NCBI RefSeq assembly: GCF_007164525.1
Contig: NZ_AP019791.1
Span: forward strand, 2,281,501 to 2,345,500
DNA from: Rubrobacter xylanophilus
GTDB lineage: Bacteria; Actinomycetota; Rubrobacteria; Rubrobacterales; Rubrobacteraceae
DNA: 64,000 bases
Direction of reading: 5' to 3'
The notes under the pieces are model-generated. The model did no database searches. It was not told where the DNA came from and was given only the letters and a program-made list of their open reading frames with translations. Made by a program: the position numbers and the translations under genes. Below, piece by piece: positions 15,944 through 24,931 of the stretch; position 1 is the stretch's first letter, and the number at the start of each line of letters is the position of its first letter.

Positions 15944-17716
15944 ATGGGCATAAGGATACTCGACCCTAAAGTAGCCCAGCAGGTGGCCGCCGGAGAGGTG
16001 GTGGACCGCCCGGCCTCCGTGGTGAAGGAGCTGGTGGAGAACTCTCTGGACGCCGGGGCCTCGCGCATCGAGGTGGAGCTGAAGGAGGGCGGGACCGCCA
16101 GGATACTCGTCCGGGACGACGGTTCGGGGATGGACCCCGAGGACGCCCGGCTGTGCGTCCTGCGCCACGCGACGAGCAAGATCCGCTCGGTGGAGGACCT
16201 GGAGGCGGTGAGCACGCTGGGCTTCCGGGGGGAGGCGCTGCCCTCCATAGCCAGCGTCTCGGCCTTCCAGCTCGTCACCTCGACCGGAGAGGGGCCGGGC
16301 ACCCGGGTGGCGGTGGACGGGGGATCCGAGGCTCGCCTCTCCCCCGCCACCCATCCCCGGGGTACGACGGTCCTGGTGGACCGCATCTTCTACAACGTCC
16401 CGGCGCGCCGGGCCTTCCTGAAGGGACCGCGGACGGAGAGGGCCGCGATCGTCGAGCTCCTCACCCACATGGCCGTCGCCCACCCGGAGGTCTCCTTCCG
16501 GGTCGTGGAGGGAGGCCGGGAGTACCTTTCGCTACCCACCGCGACGGACCTGCTGGAGCGGCTGGCCCAGATCCACGGGGTCGCCCGGGCGCGGGCGCTG
16601 CGGCGGGTGGAGTACGAGGCCGGGGCGTTCCGGGTCGAGGGGTACGCGGCGCTGCCCAGCCTGACGGAGAGCAGCCGCGCGCACCAGACGGTGGCGGTGA
16701 ACGGGCGTTGGGTGCGGGGAGAGAACCTACACCGGGGGCTCGACGACGCCTACCGGGCCACGGTACCCGCCGGGCGCTACCCGCCGGTGGCGCTGCGAAT
16801 CTCGGTGGACCCCCGCAGGGTGGACGTGAACGTCCACCCGACCAAGCAGCTGGTGCGCTTCTCCGACGAGCGGGCCGCCCGGGAAGCGGTCGCCGCCGCG
16901 GTGCGCTCGGCGATAGAGTGGCGTCCTCCCTCTCCGGCCTCCGCCCCGCCCCGCCCGGTCGTCCGGGGCTTCGTCCAGGAGCGGCTCTCCCCGCCGCAGC
17001 GGGTGGCCGAGAGCCGCCCGGCCTACGCAGCGCCGCCCCCGCGGGATCTGCGGGCGGTGCGCGAGGAGATCTCCCGGGCCTCACGGCCCCTGCCGGAGCC
17101 TCCACCGGCCGCGCCGGAGGAGCTGCCGGGGCGCGGGGCGCTGCCGGACCTGAACGAGCTGCGGGTGATCGGTCAACTCGGCGCGGGCTACATCCTTCTT
17201 GAGGACCCGGAGGCCCTGTGGATCGTGGACCAGCACGTGGCCCACGAGCGGGCCATCCTGGACAGGCTGCGCGACGCCGGGAGCCCGGCCCCGGTGCAGA
17301 GCCTGCTGGTCCCGGAGGTGGTGGAGCTCTCCCCGGCGGAGGCGGAACTGGCCGCGGAGAGCCTGGAGGAACTCGCGGTCTACGGCTTCGAGGCCGAGCC
17401 CTTCGGCCCCCGCTCGGTGCGGATCACGGCCGCCCTCTCCACGCTGGCGGAGGGCGGGGACGTCGCCGGGGCCTTCAAGGACGCGCTCGCGGCCATCTCC
17501 GGCACGGAGCCCGGACACCGGCGGGAGGACCGCATCCTGGCCACCATCGCCTGCCATTCGGCGGTGAAGATGGGAGAGAGGCTCTCTCTGCAGGAGATGG
17601 AGTCGCTGGTGAGCGACTGGCTCACGAGCCGCCTGCCCGCGACCTGCCCGCACGGCCGCTCCATCTGCTACCGGATGTCGCTGGCCGAGATCGGGCGCAA
17701 GATGGACCGCCGCTAG
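15944..17716 (+). CDS. mutL: DNA mismatch repair protein MutL (endonuclease type)
   Basis: 590 residues from ATG 15944. The GHKL ATPase domain shows AGEVVDRPASVVKELVENSL, DDGSGM and GFRGEAL. The C-terminal domain keeps the metal-endonuclease motifs: DQHVAHERAILD (last Glu replaced by Asp), ACHSAVK and CPHGRS. This is the MutL class that nicks DNA itself, acting with MutS in mismatch repair. The upstream ATG at 15902 would include the promoter and is rejected. Most studied actinobacteria lack MutL and use NucS, so its presence is a lineage clue. Confidence 0.94.
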   Translation: MGIRILDPKVAQQVAAGEVVDRPASVVKELVENSLDAGASRIEVELKEGGTARILVRDDGSGMDPEDARLCVLRHATSKIRSVEDLEAVSTLGFRGEALPSIASVSAFQLVTSTGEGPGTRVAVDGGSEARLSPATHPRGTTVLVDRIFYNVPARRAFLKGPRTERAAIVELLTHMAVAHPEVSFRVVEGGREYLSLPTATDLLERLAQIHGVARARALRRVEYEAGAFRVEGYAALPSLTESSRAHQTVAVNGRWVRGENLHRGLDDAYRATVPAGRYPPVALRISVDPRRVDVNVHPTKQLVRFSDERAAREAVAAAVRSAIEWRPPSPASAPPRPVVRGFVQERLSPPQRVAESRPAYAAPPPRDLRAVREEISRASRPLPEPPPAAPEELPGRGALPDLNELRVIGQLGAGYILLEDPEALWIVDQHVAHERAILDRLRDAGSPAPVQSLLVPEVVELSPAEAELAAESLEELAVYGFEAEPFGPRSVRITAALSTLAEGGDVAGAFKDALAAISGTEPGHRREDRILATIACHSAVKMGERLSLQEMESLVSDWLTSRLPATCPHGRSICYRMSLAEIGRKMDRR

Positions 17717-17723
17717 GGAGGCC

Positions 17724-18596
17724 GTGGCCGTCCGGGAGCTCCGGCTGCGGGTGAGCGGGATGGGGGTCCGCTGCCTGGCCTCCGGAGAGGGGGAGCCCGC
17801 CGCTCTGTTGCTCCACGGCGCGAGCCTGGACTGCGCCGAGCTTTCCTTCGGGCACCTGATCGGACCGCTCTCCGAGCGCCGCCGGGTCTACGCCCCGGAC
17901 TGGCCGGGCTACGGCGGGAGCGACCGTCCCCGGGGGGCTCCGTACGACCTCGGGTTCTACGAGGGATTTCTGGAGCGGCTGCTGGACGCGCTGGGCCTCG
18001 CGCGCGCCGACCTCGTCGGGCTCTCGCTCGGCGGCGGGGTCGCCCTCTCCCTGGCGCTGCACCGGCCCCGGAGGGTGCGGCGGCTGGTCCTCATCGGGAG
18101 CTACGGGCTCGGCCGGAGCGTGCCCTGGGGTCTCCTCGGCGTGGTGCTCGGCCGCTCGGGGCTGGCGGCCCGCACGGCCTACGGCCTCGTGCGCCGCAGC
18201 CGCCGGGCGCTCCGGCTGGGGCTGCGCAACGTGGTCTGCGACCCGGCGGCCATCGACGACGGGCTCCTGGAGGAGCTCGCCCGGCAGGCCGCCCTCCCCG
18301 GCGCCGGGAGGGCCTTCCTCTCCTTCCGCAGGAGCGAGGTGGGATGGAGGGGGCTGAGGTCGGATCTCTCGGGGAGCCTGCCCCGGCTGGAGGTTCCCAC
18401 GCTCCTCGTGCACGGCTCCCGCGACAGGATAGTCCCGGTGGATTGGGCGGTGCGGGCGCACCGGCTCATCCCCCGCTCGGAGCTCGTGGTCCTCGAGGGC
18501 TGCGGACACTGGGTGCCCCGGGAGAGGCCCGGGGAGTTCATCCGGGCCGTCGAGAGGTTTCTGTCGCGCCCCGGCCCAGCAGAGCGTCCACGCTGA
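17724..18596 (+). CDS. Alpha/beta hydrolase
   Basis: 290 residues with a canonical alpha/beta hydrolase layout. The oxyanion region is LLLHGASLD, the nucleophile elbow GLSLGG has Ser101, the acid is in HGSRDRIVP and the catalytic His in GCGHWVPRERP. A lid region of about 70 residues after position 120 is Arg-rich and would set substrate choice. No substrate can be named. The GTG start is 8 bp after mutL, so co-transcription is likely. Its 3' end overlaps the convergent MauE-like gene by 59 bp. Confidence 0.85.
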   Translation: MAVRELRLRVSGMGVRCLASGEGEPAALLLHGASLDCAELSFGHLIGPLSERRRVYAPDWPGYGGSDRPRGAPYDLGFYEGFLERLLDALGLARADLVGLSLGGGVALSLALHRPRRVRRLVLIGSYGLGRSVPWGLLGVVLGRSGLAARTAYGLVRRSRRALRLGLRNVVCDPAAIDDGLLEELARQAALPGAGRAFLSFRRSEVGWRGLRSDLSGSLPRLEVPTLLVHGSRDRIVPVDWAVRAHRLIPRSELVVLEGCGHWVPRERPGEFIRAVERFLSRPGPAERPR

Positions 18597-19053
18597 AGCG
18601 CCCCGGCGGGAAGAAGGCCGCGTGCAGACCCAGGGCGAGCAGGCCGAGGTCGCGCAGGAGATCCAGCCACAGGTTCGAGGGCTCCGAGGAAGGTCCGAAG
18701 CAGCCGCAGGAGATCTCCAGCCCCCGCACGGCCGCCTGCAGGATCGCCAGGATAAAGACGCACATCAGGGCGTTCGCCGTCCAGGCCGCCAGCCGGGTGA
18801 AGAGGCCGGCCATCAGGTAGAGCCCCAGCAGCACCTCCAGGTAAGGCAGTCCGTAGGCCGCGAGGGAGACGAACCACTCCGGAAGCCCGAGGCCGTAGGA
18901 GCGGATCGCGGCGGCGAAGAGGCCCGGATCGGGGATCTTCGCGGCCCCCGCGGCGACGAAGACTCCCCCGAGGACGAGCCTGCTGGTCAGCACCGCGTAC
19001 GGGCTGGCCAGCAGCCGCGTCAGGGCCTGCCTCTCGCTTTGACCTCCATCCAC
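18538..19053 (-). CDS. MauE/DoxX family membrane protein
   Basis: 171 residues with four membrane helices. The block RLVLGGVFVAAGAAKIPDP is typical of DoxX/MauE proteins, and the SCGCFG motif between helices 3 and 4 is typical of the MauE type, which supports disulfide formation or maturation of periplasmic proteins. It is divergent from a TlpA-like thioredoxin with a 58-bp shared promoter region (TATAGT on the minus strand at 19064-19069), so the two probably form a membrane redox pair. The C-terminal 19 codons are antisense to the neighbouring hydrolase gene. Confidence 0.82.
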   Translation of the reverse strand: MDGGQSERQALTRLLASPYAVLTSRLVLGGVFVAAGAAKIPDPGLFAAAIRSYGLGLPEWFVSLAAYGLPYLEVLLGLYLMAGLFTRLAAWTANALMCVFILAILQAAVRGLEISCGCFGPSSEPSNLWLDLLRDLGLLALGLHAAFFPPGRFSVDALLGRGATETSRRPG

Positions 19054-19111
19054 GGCAGCGGCTACTATATCATTCTCGGGTTCGCATCACGATAGAAGAG
19101 GTCGTTCTCGC

Positions 19112-19717
19112 ATGACACGCAACACCCCTTCCGGAGGCAAGAAGCGGGGGGCGAAGGCTCCCCGGGGGAACCGGCCCCTGGTCCTGGCGCTCGCAGGCTT
19201 CACCGCGCTGGCCATCGTCGTCATAGCCCTGCTGGCGGTGTTCTCGGCCCGGGACGGGGAGACCGGCAACTTCACGCCCAACGACCAGGGGCTGCTCCCG
19301 GTAGGGAGCCGGGCACCGGAGTTCACCACCGAGACCGTGGGCGGCGAGCGCATCTCGCTGCCCGAGGGGCGGGCCGCGATGCTCGTCTTCTTCGCCACCT
19401 GGTGTCCCCACTGCCAGAACGAAGCCCCGACCATAGCCGAGTTCTCCAGGGAATACGAGGATCTGCGGGTGATGATGATCAGCGTGGCCGACGAGAACTG
19501 GCCCGAGACCGACACGCCGCAGGAGGTGCGCCGTTTCGTGGAGGCGTACGGCATCCGGGGTCCGGCCATCTACGACCCGGCTTTGGGCAGGACTTACCGG
19601 GTCACCGGGACGCCGACCGTCTACGTGGTGGACAGGAGCGGCGAGATCGTCGGCGCGCACTCCGGCGAGGCCCCGAGGGAGGTTTACGAGGGCTGGATCC
19701 AGGAGGCCCTCGGGTAG
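19112..19717 (+). CDS. Membrane-anchored TlpA/ResA-like thioredoxin
   Basis: 201 residues. A basic N-terminus and one membrane helix (about 22-45) anchor it with the thioredoxin domain outside. The active site is FFATWCPHC with Cys98 and Cys101, and the cis-Pro is in VTGTPTVYVV. The AhpC/TSA-like start (VGSRAPEFTTETVGGE) and the insertion after the active site fit TlpA/ResA proteins, which reduce disulfides outside the membrane, for example in cytochrome c maturation. It is divergent from the MauE-like gene and 38 bp upstream of the glutamate-cysteine ligase-like gene. Confidence 0.88.
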   Translation: MTRNTPSGGKKRGAKAPRGNRPLVLALAGFTALAIVVIALLAVFSARDGETGNFTPNDQGLLPVGSRAPEFTTETVGGERISLPEGRAAMLVFFATWCPHCQNEAPTIAEFSREYEDLRVMMISVADENWPETDTPQEVRRFVEAYGIRGPAIYDPALGRTYRVTGTPTVYVVDRSGEIVGAHSGEAPREVYEGWIQEALG

Positions 19718-19755
19718 GGAGGCTGCTCTCTGCGGAGGTAAAGGAGGAGCTCTAT

Positions 19756-20886
19756 ATGCCCGTGGAGTTCAAGCCCGGCAACTCGGGCTATACCCTGGGG
19801 GTCGAGGAAGAGTTGTGCATCGTCGACGCGTCCACCGGCGAGCTCGTGCCCAAGATCGAGGAGATCATGAGCCGCCTGCCGGAGGATCTGGCCGACGCCG
19901 TCTCCTACGAGCTGTTCCAGTCGGTGCTGGAGATAAAGACCCCCGTCTGCCGCACCGTCGGGGAGGTCGAGCGGGTGCTGCGGGAGCTGCGGGGGCGCGT
20001 CGGCTCCTGGACGGCGGCCTGCGGGGCCTCGCTGGCCTCCGCCGGCACCCATCCCTTCAGCCGCTACCGGGACCAGAAGGTCACCGAGTACGAGCGCTAC
20101 CGGCAGGTCATAGAGGAGCTGCGCTGGGTGGCCACCCGGGAGGTGATCTTCGGCCAGCACGTCCACGTGGCGGTGCCGGGTCCCGAAGAGGCGATCCAGG
20201 CCCACAACCGGCTGGCGGAGCAGGCACCGCTTTTGCTGGCCCTCTCGGCCAACTCCCCCTACTGGCAGGGGATGGACACCGGTTTCGAGTCGAGCCGGGT
20301 CCAGATCTTCGAGACCTTCCCCCGCGCCGGGATGCCCCCGGCCTTCCCGGACTACGCCGCCTTCGAGGCCTACGTGGATCTCATGGTGGAGTGCGGGGCG
20401 ATGTCCGATTACACCTTCTGCTGGTGGGACGTGAGGCCTCACCCGAAGCTGGGCACCATAGAACTGCGGATCCTCGACTCACAGACCCACCTGCGCCACG
20501 CGGTGGCGCTGACAGCTCTCACCCAGTGCATCGTGGCCAGCTCCCTGGAGGACGAAGACACACCCCGGGGCCCCTACCACCGGGACATCGCCCTGGAGAA
20601 CAAGTGGCGCGCCTCCCGGAGGGGGCTCGACGCCGCCTTCTTCGACGTGGACGAGCGCAGGAACGTCCCGGCCCGCGAGCTGGCCCGCGCGGCCGTCGAG
20701 CGCCTGCGGCCCCACGCCCAGCAGCTCGGCTGCGAAGAGGAGCTGCTCGGCGTGCTGGAGATAGTAGAGAACGGCAGCGGCAGCCGCCGGCAGCGCGAGA
20801 TCTACGAGAAGAGCGGGGACTTCCTCGACGTAGTAGCCTTCCTCATCGAGGGCACCCGCCCAGCGCTGGCCGGGGAGCCCGGCTAG
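19756..20886 (+). CDS. Glutamate-cysteine ligase family 2 (YbdK-like carboxylate-amine ligase)
   Basis: 376 residues, the usual length of the GCS2/YbdK family. Signature blocks are YTLGVEEELCIVD, GTHPF, FGQHVHVAV and a central WWDVRPHPKLGTIELRILD. These enzymes join glutamate to cysteine or another amine with ATP; true gamma-glutamylcysteine synthesis is not proven for all members. A strong AAGGAGGAG (19741-19749) precedes the ATG at 19756, fixing the start. A membrane thioredoxin lies just upstream, suggesting a low-molecular-weight thiol theme. The stop overlaps the convergent AsnC-like gene by 4 bp. Confidence 0.86.
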   Translation: MPVEFKPGNSGYTLGVEEELCIVDASTGELVPKIEEIMSRLPEDLADAVSYELFQSVLEIKTPVCRTVGEVERVLRELRGRVGSWTAACGASLASAGTHPFSRYRDQKVTEYERYRQVIEELRWVATREVIFGQHVHVAVPGPEEAIQAHNRLAEQAPLLLALSANSPYWQGMDTGFESSRVQIFETFPRAGMPPAFPDYAAFEAYVDLMVECGAMSDYTFCWWDVRPHPKLGTIELRILDSQTHLRHAVALTALTQCIVASSLEDEDTPRGPYHRDIALENKWRASRRGLDAAFFDVDERRNVPARELARAAVERLRPHAQQLGCEEELLGVLEIVENGSGSRRQREIYEKSGDFLDVVAFLIEGTRPALAGEPG

Positions 20887-21173
20887 CTGGCCTCCTCCTC
20901 AAAACCCAGCGACCACAGCCGGTCGAGGTCGTAGTTCGAGTAGCACCGGAAGGCAACCATCGTCTCGGTGCGGGCTACGCCGGGCACCTGGGCGATCTTG
21001 CCCGGCACGATGTCCGCCAGCTTCTCGAAGTCCTCTATCCGAACCATCACCGCCAGGTCGTAGGGCCCGGTCACCGAGTAGGCCTCGGTCACCCCCTCGA
21101 TGTCTATTATCGCCTGGGCCGCCTCCTGCACCCGCTCGCTCTCGGTGGTCACCAGGACTATCGCGGTCACCAT
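20883..21173 (-). CDS. Lrp/AsnC ligand-binding (RAM) domain protein without HTH
   Basis: 96 residues that form a single RAM/ACT-like domain: an early strand AIVLVTTE, then GVTEAYSVTGPYDLAVMVR and a final strand with TMVAFRCYS. The usual N-terminal helix-turn-helix is absent. Such stand-alone domains bind amino acids or modulate partner regulators. It lies 18 bp downstream of the membrane protein at 21192-22175 on the same strand and its stop overlaps gshA-like by 4 bp. A role in amino acid sensing is inference. Confidence 0.8.
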   Translation of the reverse strand: MVTAIVLVTTESERVQEAAQAIIDIEGVTEAYSVTGPYDLAVMVRIEDFEKLADIVPGKIAQVPGVARTETMVAFRCYSNYDLDRLWSLGFEEEAS

Positions 21174-21191
21174 GCTGCTGGCCCTCCCCTC

Positions 21192-22175
21192 TCACATCCC
21201 GAACGTCACCGTGCCGGTCAGCGTGTTGTTCTGAACGTAGTCCTCGTACTCCACAGGCCCCACCTCGACCGTCACCTCGGCCGTCTCGTCGAGCTCGCCG
21301 GGCCTGAACCCCGAGACCTCAACGGTCGCCTGTCCCCCGCCGGGCTCTATCCGCTCGATGGTGACGTTCCTGGCCTGCCGCTCGGCCTGGGTGTTCAGGA
21401 TCACCTCCACGGGCACGGCGGTCTCGGGCACCTCGCCCCCGTTGGCGACGGTGACGCTGAAGACGGGCTCATCTGAGCCGGAAAGCACCACGTTGCCGCC
21501 CGGGTACAGAGGCTGCCCGGCGACCGTGACGGAGACTATCTCCACCCCGTGCAGGGCGTTGGGGTCGTCCCGGGCCGGGACGGAGGTTCCGGCGCCAGCG
21601 TCGAAGCCTATCTCCCCATAGTCCATGAAGGGCCTGGGCTCCTCCAGGTAGACCCTGTCCCGCCCGTGCCCGGCCTCCTGCAGCGCCTCGCCGACGGCCG
21701 GCAGGTAGTGGTTGCGGACGATGCCGTCGCTGATCCTGAAGCTCTCCACCGCCTCGGCCAGCGCCGGCTGGAAGTTCCCGCCGCCGGCCGCCGCCTCCAG
21801 CCGGGCGGTTGCCCGGGCCCGGATACCCAGAGCGCTCACCAGGTAGTGGTGGGCGCCGTCGAACTCAGGGGGCACCTCCTCGTTCTCCAGCGCGCGCAGG
21901 TAGAGATCCTCCGAGCGGTCGGCGACCCTGGAGATCACCCCCCGGTCCACCTTCCCGGCGTCCCCCCCGGCCCGCTCCAGCGCCGGCTGCAGCTGGCCGT
22001 TGCCCAGCTCAGAGGAGTCGCTCAGGAGGCTGTCGGCACCCGTTACGTACTTGCGGATCTGGGTCGATTCCTGGGTCGCTATGCAACCGCGGGCCACCAG
22101 AAAGATGAAGGCCAGCGCCACGAAAAGGAAAAAAACCGAGCCCAGCAACGTCAGCCAGGCCGGAAGAACCCGCAT
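21192..22175 (-). CDS. Membrane-anchored extracytoplasmic protein of unknown function
   Basis: 327 residues. One membrane helix at the N-terminus (TLLGSVFFLFVALAFIFLVA) is followed by a helical region (about 40-185) and a C-terminal Ig-like or CARDB-like beta domain (about 205-325) with SVTVANGG and alternating VEV strands. The likely orientation is outside the cell. The reading frame continues upstream of ATG 22175 as an Arg-rich stretch without ATG; an unusual start there cannot be excluded. No family function is recognised. Confidence 0.65.
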   Translation of the reverse strand: MRVLPAWLTLLGSVFFLFVALAFIFLVARGCIATQESTQIRKYVTGADSLLSDSSELGNGQLQPALERAGGDAGKVDRGVISRVADRSEDLYLRALENEEVPPEFDGAHHYLVSALGIRARATARLEAAAGGGNFQPALAEAVESFRISDGIVRNHYLPAVGEALQEAGHGRDRVYLEEPRPFMDYGEIGFDAGAGTSVPARDDPNALHGVEIVSVTVAGQPLYPGGNVVLSGSDEPVFSVTVANGGEVPETAVPVEVILNTQAERQARNVTIERIEPGGGQATVEVSGFRPGELDETAEVTVEVGPVEYEDYVQNNTLTGTVTFGM

Positions 22176-22280
22176 CCTCCGCTGCCGGGGACGTCTTGCG
22201 GGTCGAGCGCGGCGCTGTCTCTGGGCAGGTCTGCGGGCTCTGCTGCGTTCCGCTATCTCCGGAAACCCCCTCCGCGGTGT

Positions 22281-22363
22281 GGGCGAGGGGGGACTCGAAC
22301 CCCCACGGCCTCTCGGCCACTAGACCCTGAACCTAGCGCGTCTACCAATTCCGCCACTCGCCC
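22281..22363 (-). tRNA. tRNA-Leu (anticodon CAG)
   Basis: On the minus strand an 83-nt cloverleaf begins GGGCGAGTGGCGGAATTGG and ends with the T-arm GGGGGTTCGAGTCCCCC. The acceptor stem GGGCGAG pairs with CTCGCCC. The anticodon loop TTCAGGG sits on a CTAGG/TCTAG stem, and a long variable arm (GGCCGAGAGGCC) marks it as class II, Leu. No CCA is encoded. Confidence 0.95.
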
Positions 22364-22482
22364 ACGGGCGATCCTGCGAGATCGCTCAAGATTGTATCAG
22401 GTGGCGGGCGATCGGGCTAACCCGCCCTCCCGTGCGGGCGACCATCCGGGCGCCCGATGGCTTACAATGTAACCTTCGAGCC

Positions 22483-24075
22483 GTGGCCGAGACTCGCTAC
22501 ATCGAGGGGCAGCAGCGCTACGTGCTGACCGAGATGGTCGGACGCGGCGGCTTCGCGACGGTGTGGCGGGCCCGCCCGGCGGACGGCTCGCCCTTCGGGC
22601 GCGGCGACGACGTGGCGATAAAGGTAATCCCGGTCTACAGCGCCGCCGAGCGCTCCCGGGCGCTGCGGGAGGGTCAGATCGCCGAGGGCCTCCACCACCG
22701 CAACATCGTGAAGACCCTGGAGGTGATCCCCGGCGAGCACGAGGTCTACCTGGTGACCGAGTTCGTCCACGGGATGCCGCTGGACGAGGCCGCCCGCTAC
22801 TATGGCCCCACAGAGATAGTGGACGCCCTGGCCCAGATCCTGGAGGCGCTGGACTACGCCCACGCCCAGGGGATCATCCACCGCGACATAAAGCCTCAGA
22901 ACGCCCTGGTCGACCGCAGCGGGCTGGTGAAGCTCACGGACTTCGGCGTCGCCTACCGCGCCGGGGACACCCGGCTGACCCGGGTGGGCTTCGCCGTCGG
23001 AACCCCGGGCTACATCGCCCCGGAGATCCTGGACGGCGCCGACCCGACGGAGCTCACCGACATCTACGCGGTCGGGGCCACCGCCCGCACCCTGCTCTCG
23101 CGGCTCCCCGACGAGCCGCCGCCGCAGCTGCAGGAGTTCGTAAACCGGGCCACCTCCCCCAACCCGTCCCACCGGCCTCAGAGCGCCCGCGAGGCGCTCC
23201 GGCTGCTCGCCGGGAGGCGCGCCTCCTCTCCCGTCTCCGCCCGGGTCTCCTCCGGCGCCCGGTTGCGGGGCAAGGAGCGCCTGCCGGGCGGGCTCGTCGA
23301 GCGGGGCCTGCGGGCGACCAACGGCGCGCTCGCCGCGGGCCTCGGCTACCTGCTGGCGAGCGACCTGCTGCTGATGAACGGGGCCCAGGCTCTGGGGATC
23401 GCCGCGGGCCTGTGCGTGGCTGGCTACCTGCTCCCGCGGCTCGCGGCCCTCGGGGTCATCGTGGCGCTGGCGGTCGCGCTCCTGCAGGGCGGGACGGGGT
23501 TGGGGCTCGCGGTGCTCGTCCCGGCCGCCGGCGGCCTGTGGGCGGTGGGGGCCGGGCACCTGCTGCGGGGGGCCGACAGGCTCCCTTTAGGTCCCGCGCT
23601 CGCCGTTCCCGCGGCGCTGGCCGGGCTCGGGGCTGGTTTCCCGCTGCTGATCGGGGCGCTCATGCGCCCGGTGGCGGCGGCGCTCTCTTCGGCGGCCGGG
23701 GCGCTGGTGCTGGTCCTCTACGAGCTCACGCTGGGCGACGGGAACATCCCCTTCGTCGGGGGGCCTTTCCGGCAGATGCCCCGGGACATAGGCCCCGGGG
23801 AGATGATCGGGTGGATGGAGCGGGTGCTGACGCTCTACCCTGAGACCCTCTTCCTGGGGATCGTCTGGGCGGCGAGCGCTGCCGCCGTCTCCGCCGGGGA
23901 GCGGGCGGGACATCCCTTCGCCGGGCTCGCCGCGGCAGCCGGCGGGGGAGCCTTGGGATACGTGCTCGCGGTCTCAGACACCCCCGCGCTCAGGGTCGAC
24001 GCTGTGATATCCCTGCTGCTGGCGGCTATAATGTACGCTGTGTTGCGGTATCTCGTTGCGAGGGCGCGTGGGTAG
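22483..24075 (+). CDS. Ser/Thr protein kinase with polytopic membrane C-terminus
   Basis: 530 residues from GTG 22483. The kinase domain (about 10-265) has the glycine loop VGRGGFATV, Lys47 in AIKVI, catalytic Asp135 in HRDIKPQN, DFG at 153 and the APE-like IAPEIL. The activation loop carries several Thr. After a basic linker, about residues 290-530 hold seven to nine hydrophobic helices and no PASTA domains, unlike classic PknA/PknB. It heads the fhaA-fhaB-pstP-rodA-pbpA-pknB cluster in a PknA-like role. TACAAT (22463-22468) inside the longer ATG-like frame argues for the GTG start. Confidence 0.85.
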   Translation: MAETRYIEGQQRYVLTEMVGRGGFATVWRARPADGSPFGRGDDVAIKVIPVYSAAERSRALREGQIAEGLHHRNIVKTLEVIPGEHEVYLVTEFVHGMPLDEAARYYGPTEIVDALAQILEALDYAHAQGIIHRDIKPQNALVDRSGLVKLTDFGVAYRAGDTRLTRVGFAVGTPGYIAPEILDGADPTELTDIYAVGATARTLLSRLPDEPPPQLQEFVNRATSPNPSHRPQSAREALRLLAGRRASSPVSARVSSGARLRGKERLPGGLVERGLRATNGALAAGLGYLLASDLLLMNGAQALGIAAGLCVAGYLLPRLAALGVIVALAVALLQGGTGLGLAVLVPAAGGLWAVGAGHLLRGADRLPLGPALAVPAALAGLGAGFPLLIGALMRPVAAALSSAAGALVLVLYELTLGDGNIPFVGGPFRQMPRDIGPGEMIGWMERVLTLYPETLFLGIVWAASAAAVSAGERAGHPFAGLAAAAGGGALGYVLAVSDTPALRVDAVISLLLAAIMYAVLRYLVARARG

Positions 24076-24084
24076 GACTTCTCC

Positions 24085-24927
24085 TTGGGCATCCTGAAGC
24101 ACATCGAGAAGAGGATGGAGTCGCTCGTGGAGGGGGTCTTCGGGCGGGCCTTCCGGCGCAGGATACACCCCGTCGAGATCGCCAAGGGCCTCACCAAGCA
24201 GATGGACGAGGGTCGGATGGTCAGCATCTCCCGCACCTACGCGCCGAACGACTTCACCATCCACCTCTCCAAGGAGGACGCGGAGGCGATCTCCGCCTAC
24301 GAGGACTCCCTAAAGGAGGAGCTCATCCAGTACGCCTCCACCCACGCCGAGAACAAGGGCTATCACCTCATGACCCCGCCCAAGGTCCGCTTCGTCACCG
24401 AGGAGAGCCTAAGGTTCGGCGAGTTCGGGGTGACCGCAAAGCTCACCGGCGGTGACGGACCACGGGAGAAGGGTGCACCCTCCGACACCTCGGGGCAGAC
24501 CAGGATCTTCCGGACCCAGGAGGCGGGACGGGGGGCGATCGGCGAGGGAACGGCGGCCATCTCCCCCGAGGACGCCCGCCGCCACGGGCTGGCCCGGGAG
24601 GTGGTGGAGCTCGTCGTCGACGACAGGTCCTACCCGCTGGAGGGCCGGGGTCCCTGGACGGTGGGCCGCTCGCAGGAGAACGACATAGTCCTCCCCGACC
24701 CGAACGTCTCCCGCAGGCACGCCCGGATACTGCGGGCCGAGAACGGCTTCGTCATAGAGGACCTCGGCTCCACCAACGGCACGCTCCTCGACGGGGCGCC
24801 CATAGACCGCGAGCGGATAGAGAGCGGCGACGAGCTGACCTTCGGGCAGACCACCGCCCGCTTCGTCCGCCGCATAGAGGCTCCGGAGGAGACGCCGCAG
24901 GGCGGTCGGAGCTACGGGAGAGGCTAA
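24085..24927 (+). CDS. fhaA: FhaA-like protein (DUF3662 plus FHA domain)
   Basis: 280 residues. The N-terminal DUF3662 domain (about 1-125, GILKHIEKRMESLVEGVFGRAF) is joined by a variable linker to a C-terminal FHA domain (about 175-265) with GRSQENDI, SRRHARI and LGSTNGTLL. FHA domains bind phosphothreonine, and in mycobacteria FhaA docks on MviN and kinases to tune peptidoglycan precursor export. The TTG start is 9 bp after the polytopic kinase gene, and the order kinase-fhaA-fhaB-pstP matches other actinobacteria. Confidence 0.9.
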   Translation: MGILKHIEKRMESLVEGVFGRAFRRRIHPVEIAKGLTKQMDEGRMVSISRTYAPNDFTIHLSKEDAEAISAYEDSLKEELIQYASTHAENKGYHLMTPPKVRFVTEESLRFGEFGVTAKLTGGDGPREKGAPSDTSGQTRIFRTQEAGRGAIGEGTAAISPEDARRHGLAREVVELVVDDRSYPLEGRGPWTVGRSQENDIVLPDPNVSRRHARILRAENGFVIEDLGSTNGTLLDGAPIDRERIESGDELTFGQTTARFVRRIEAPEETPQGGRSYGRG

Positions 24928-24931
24928 CCGC

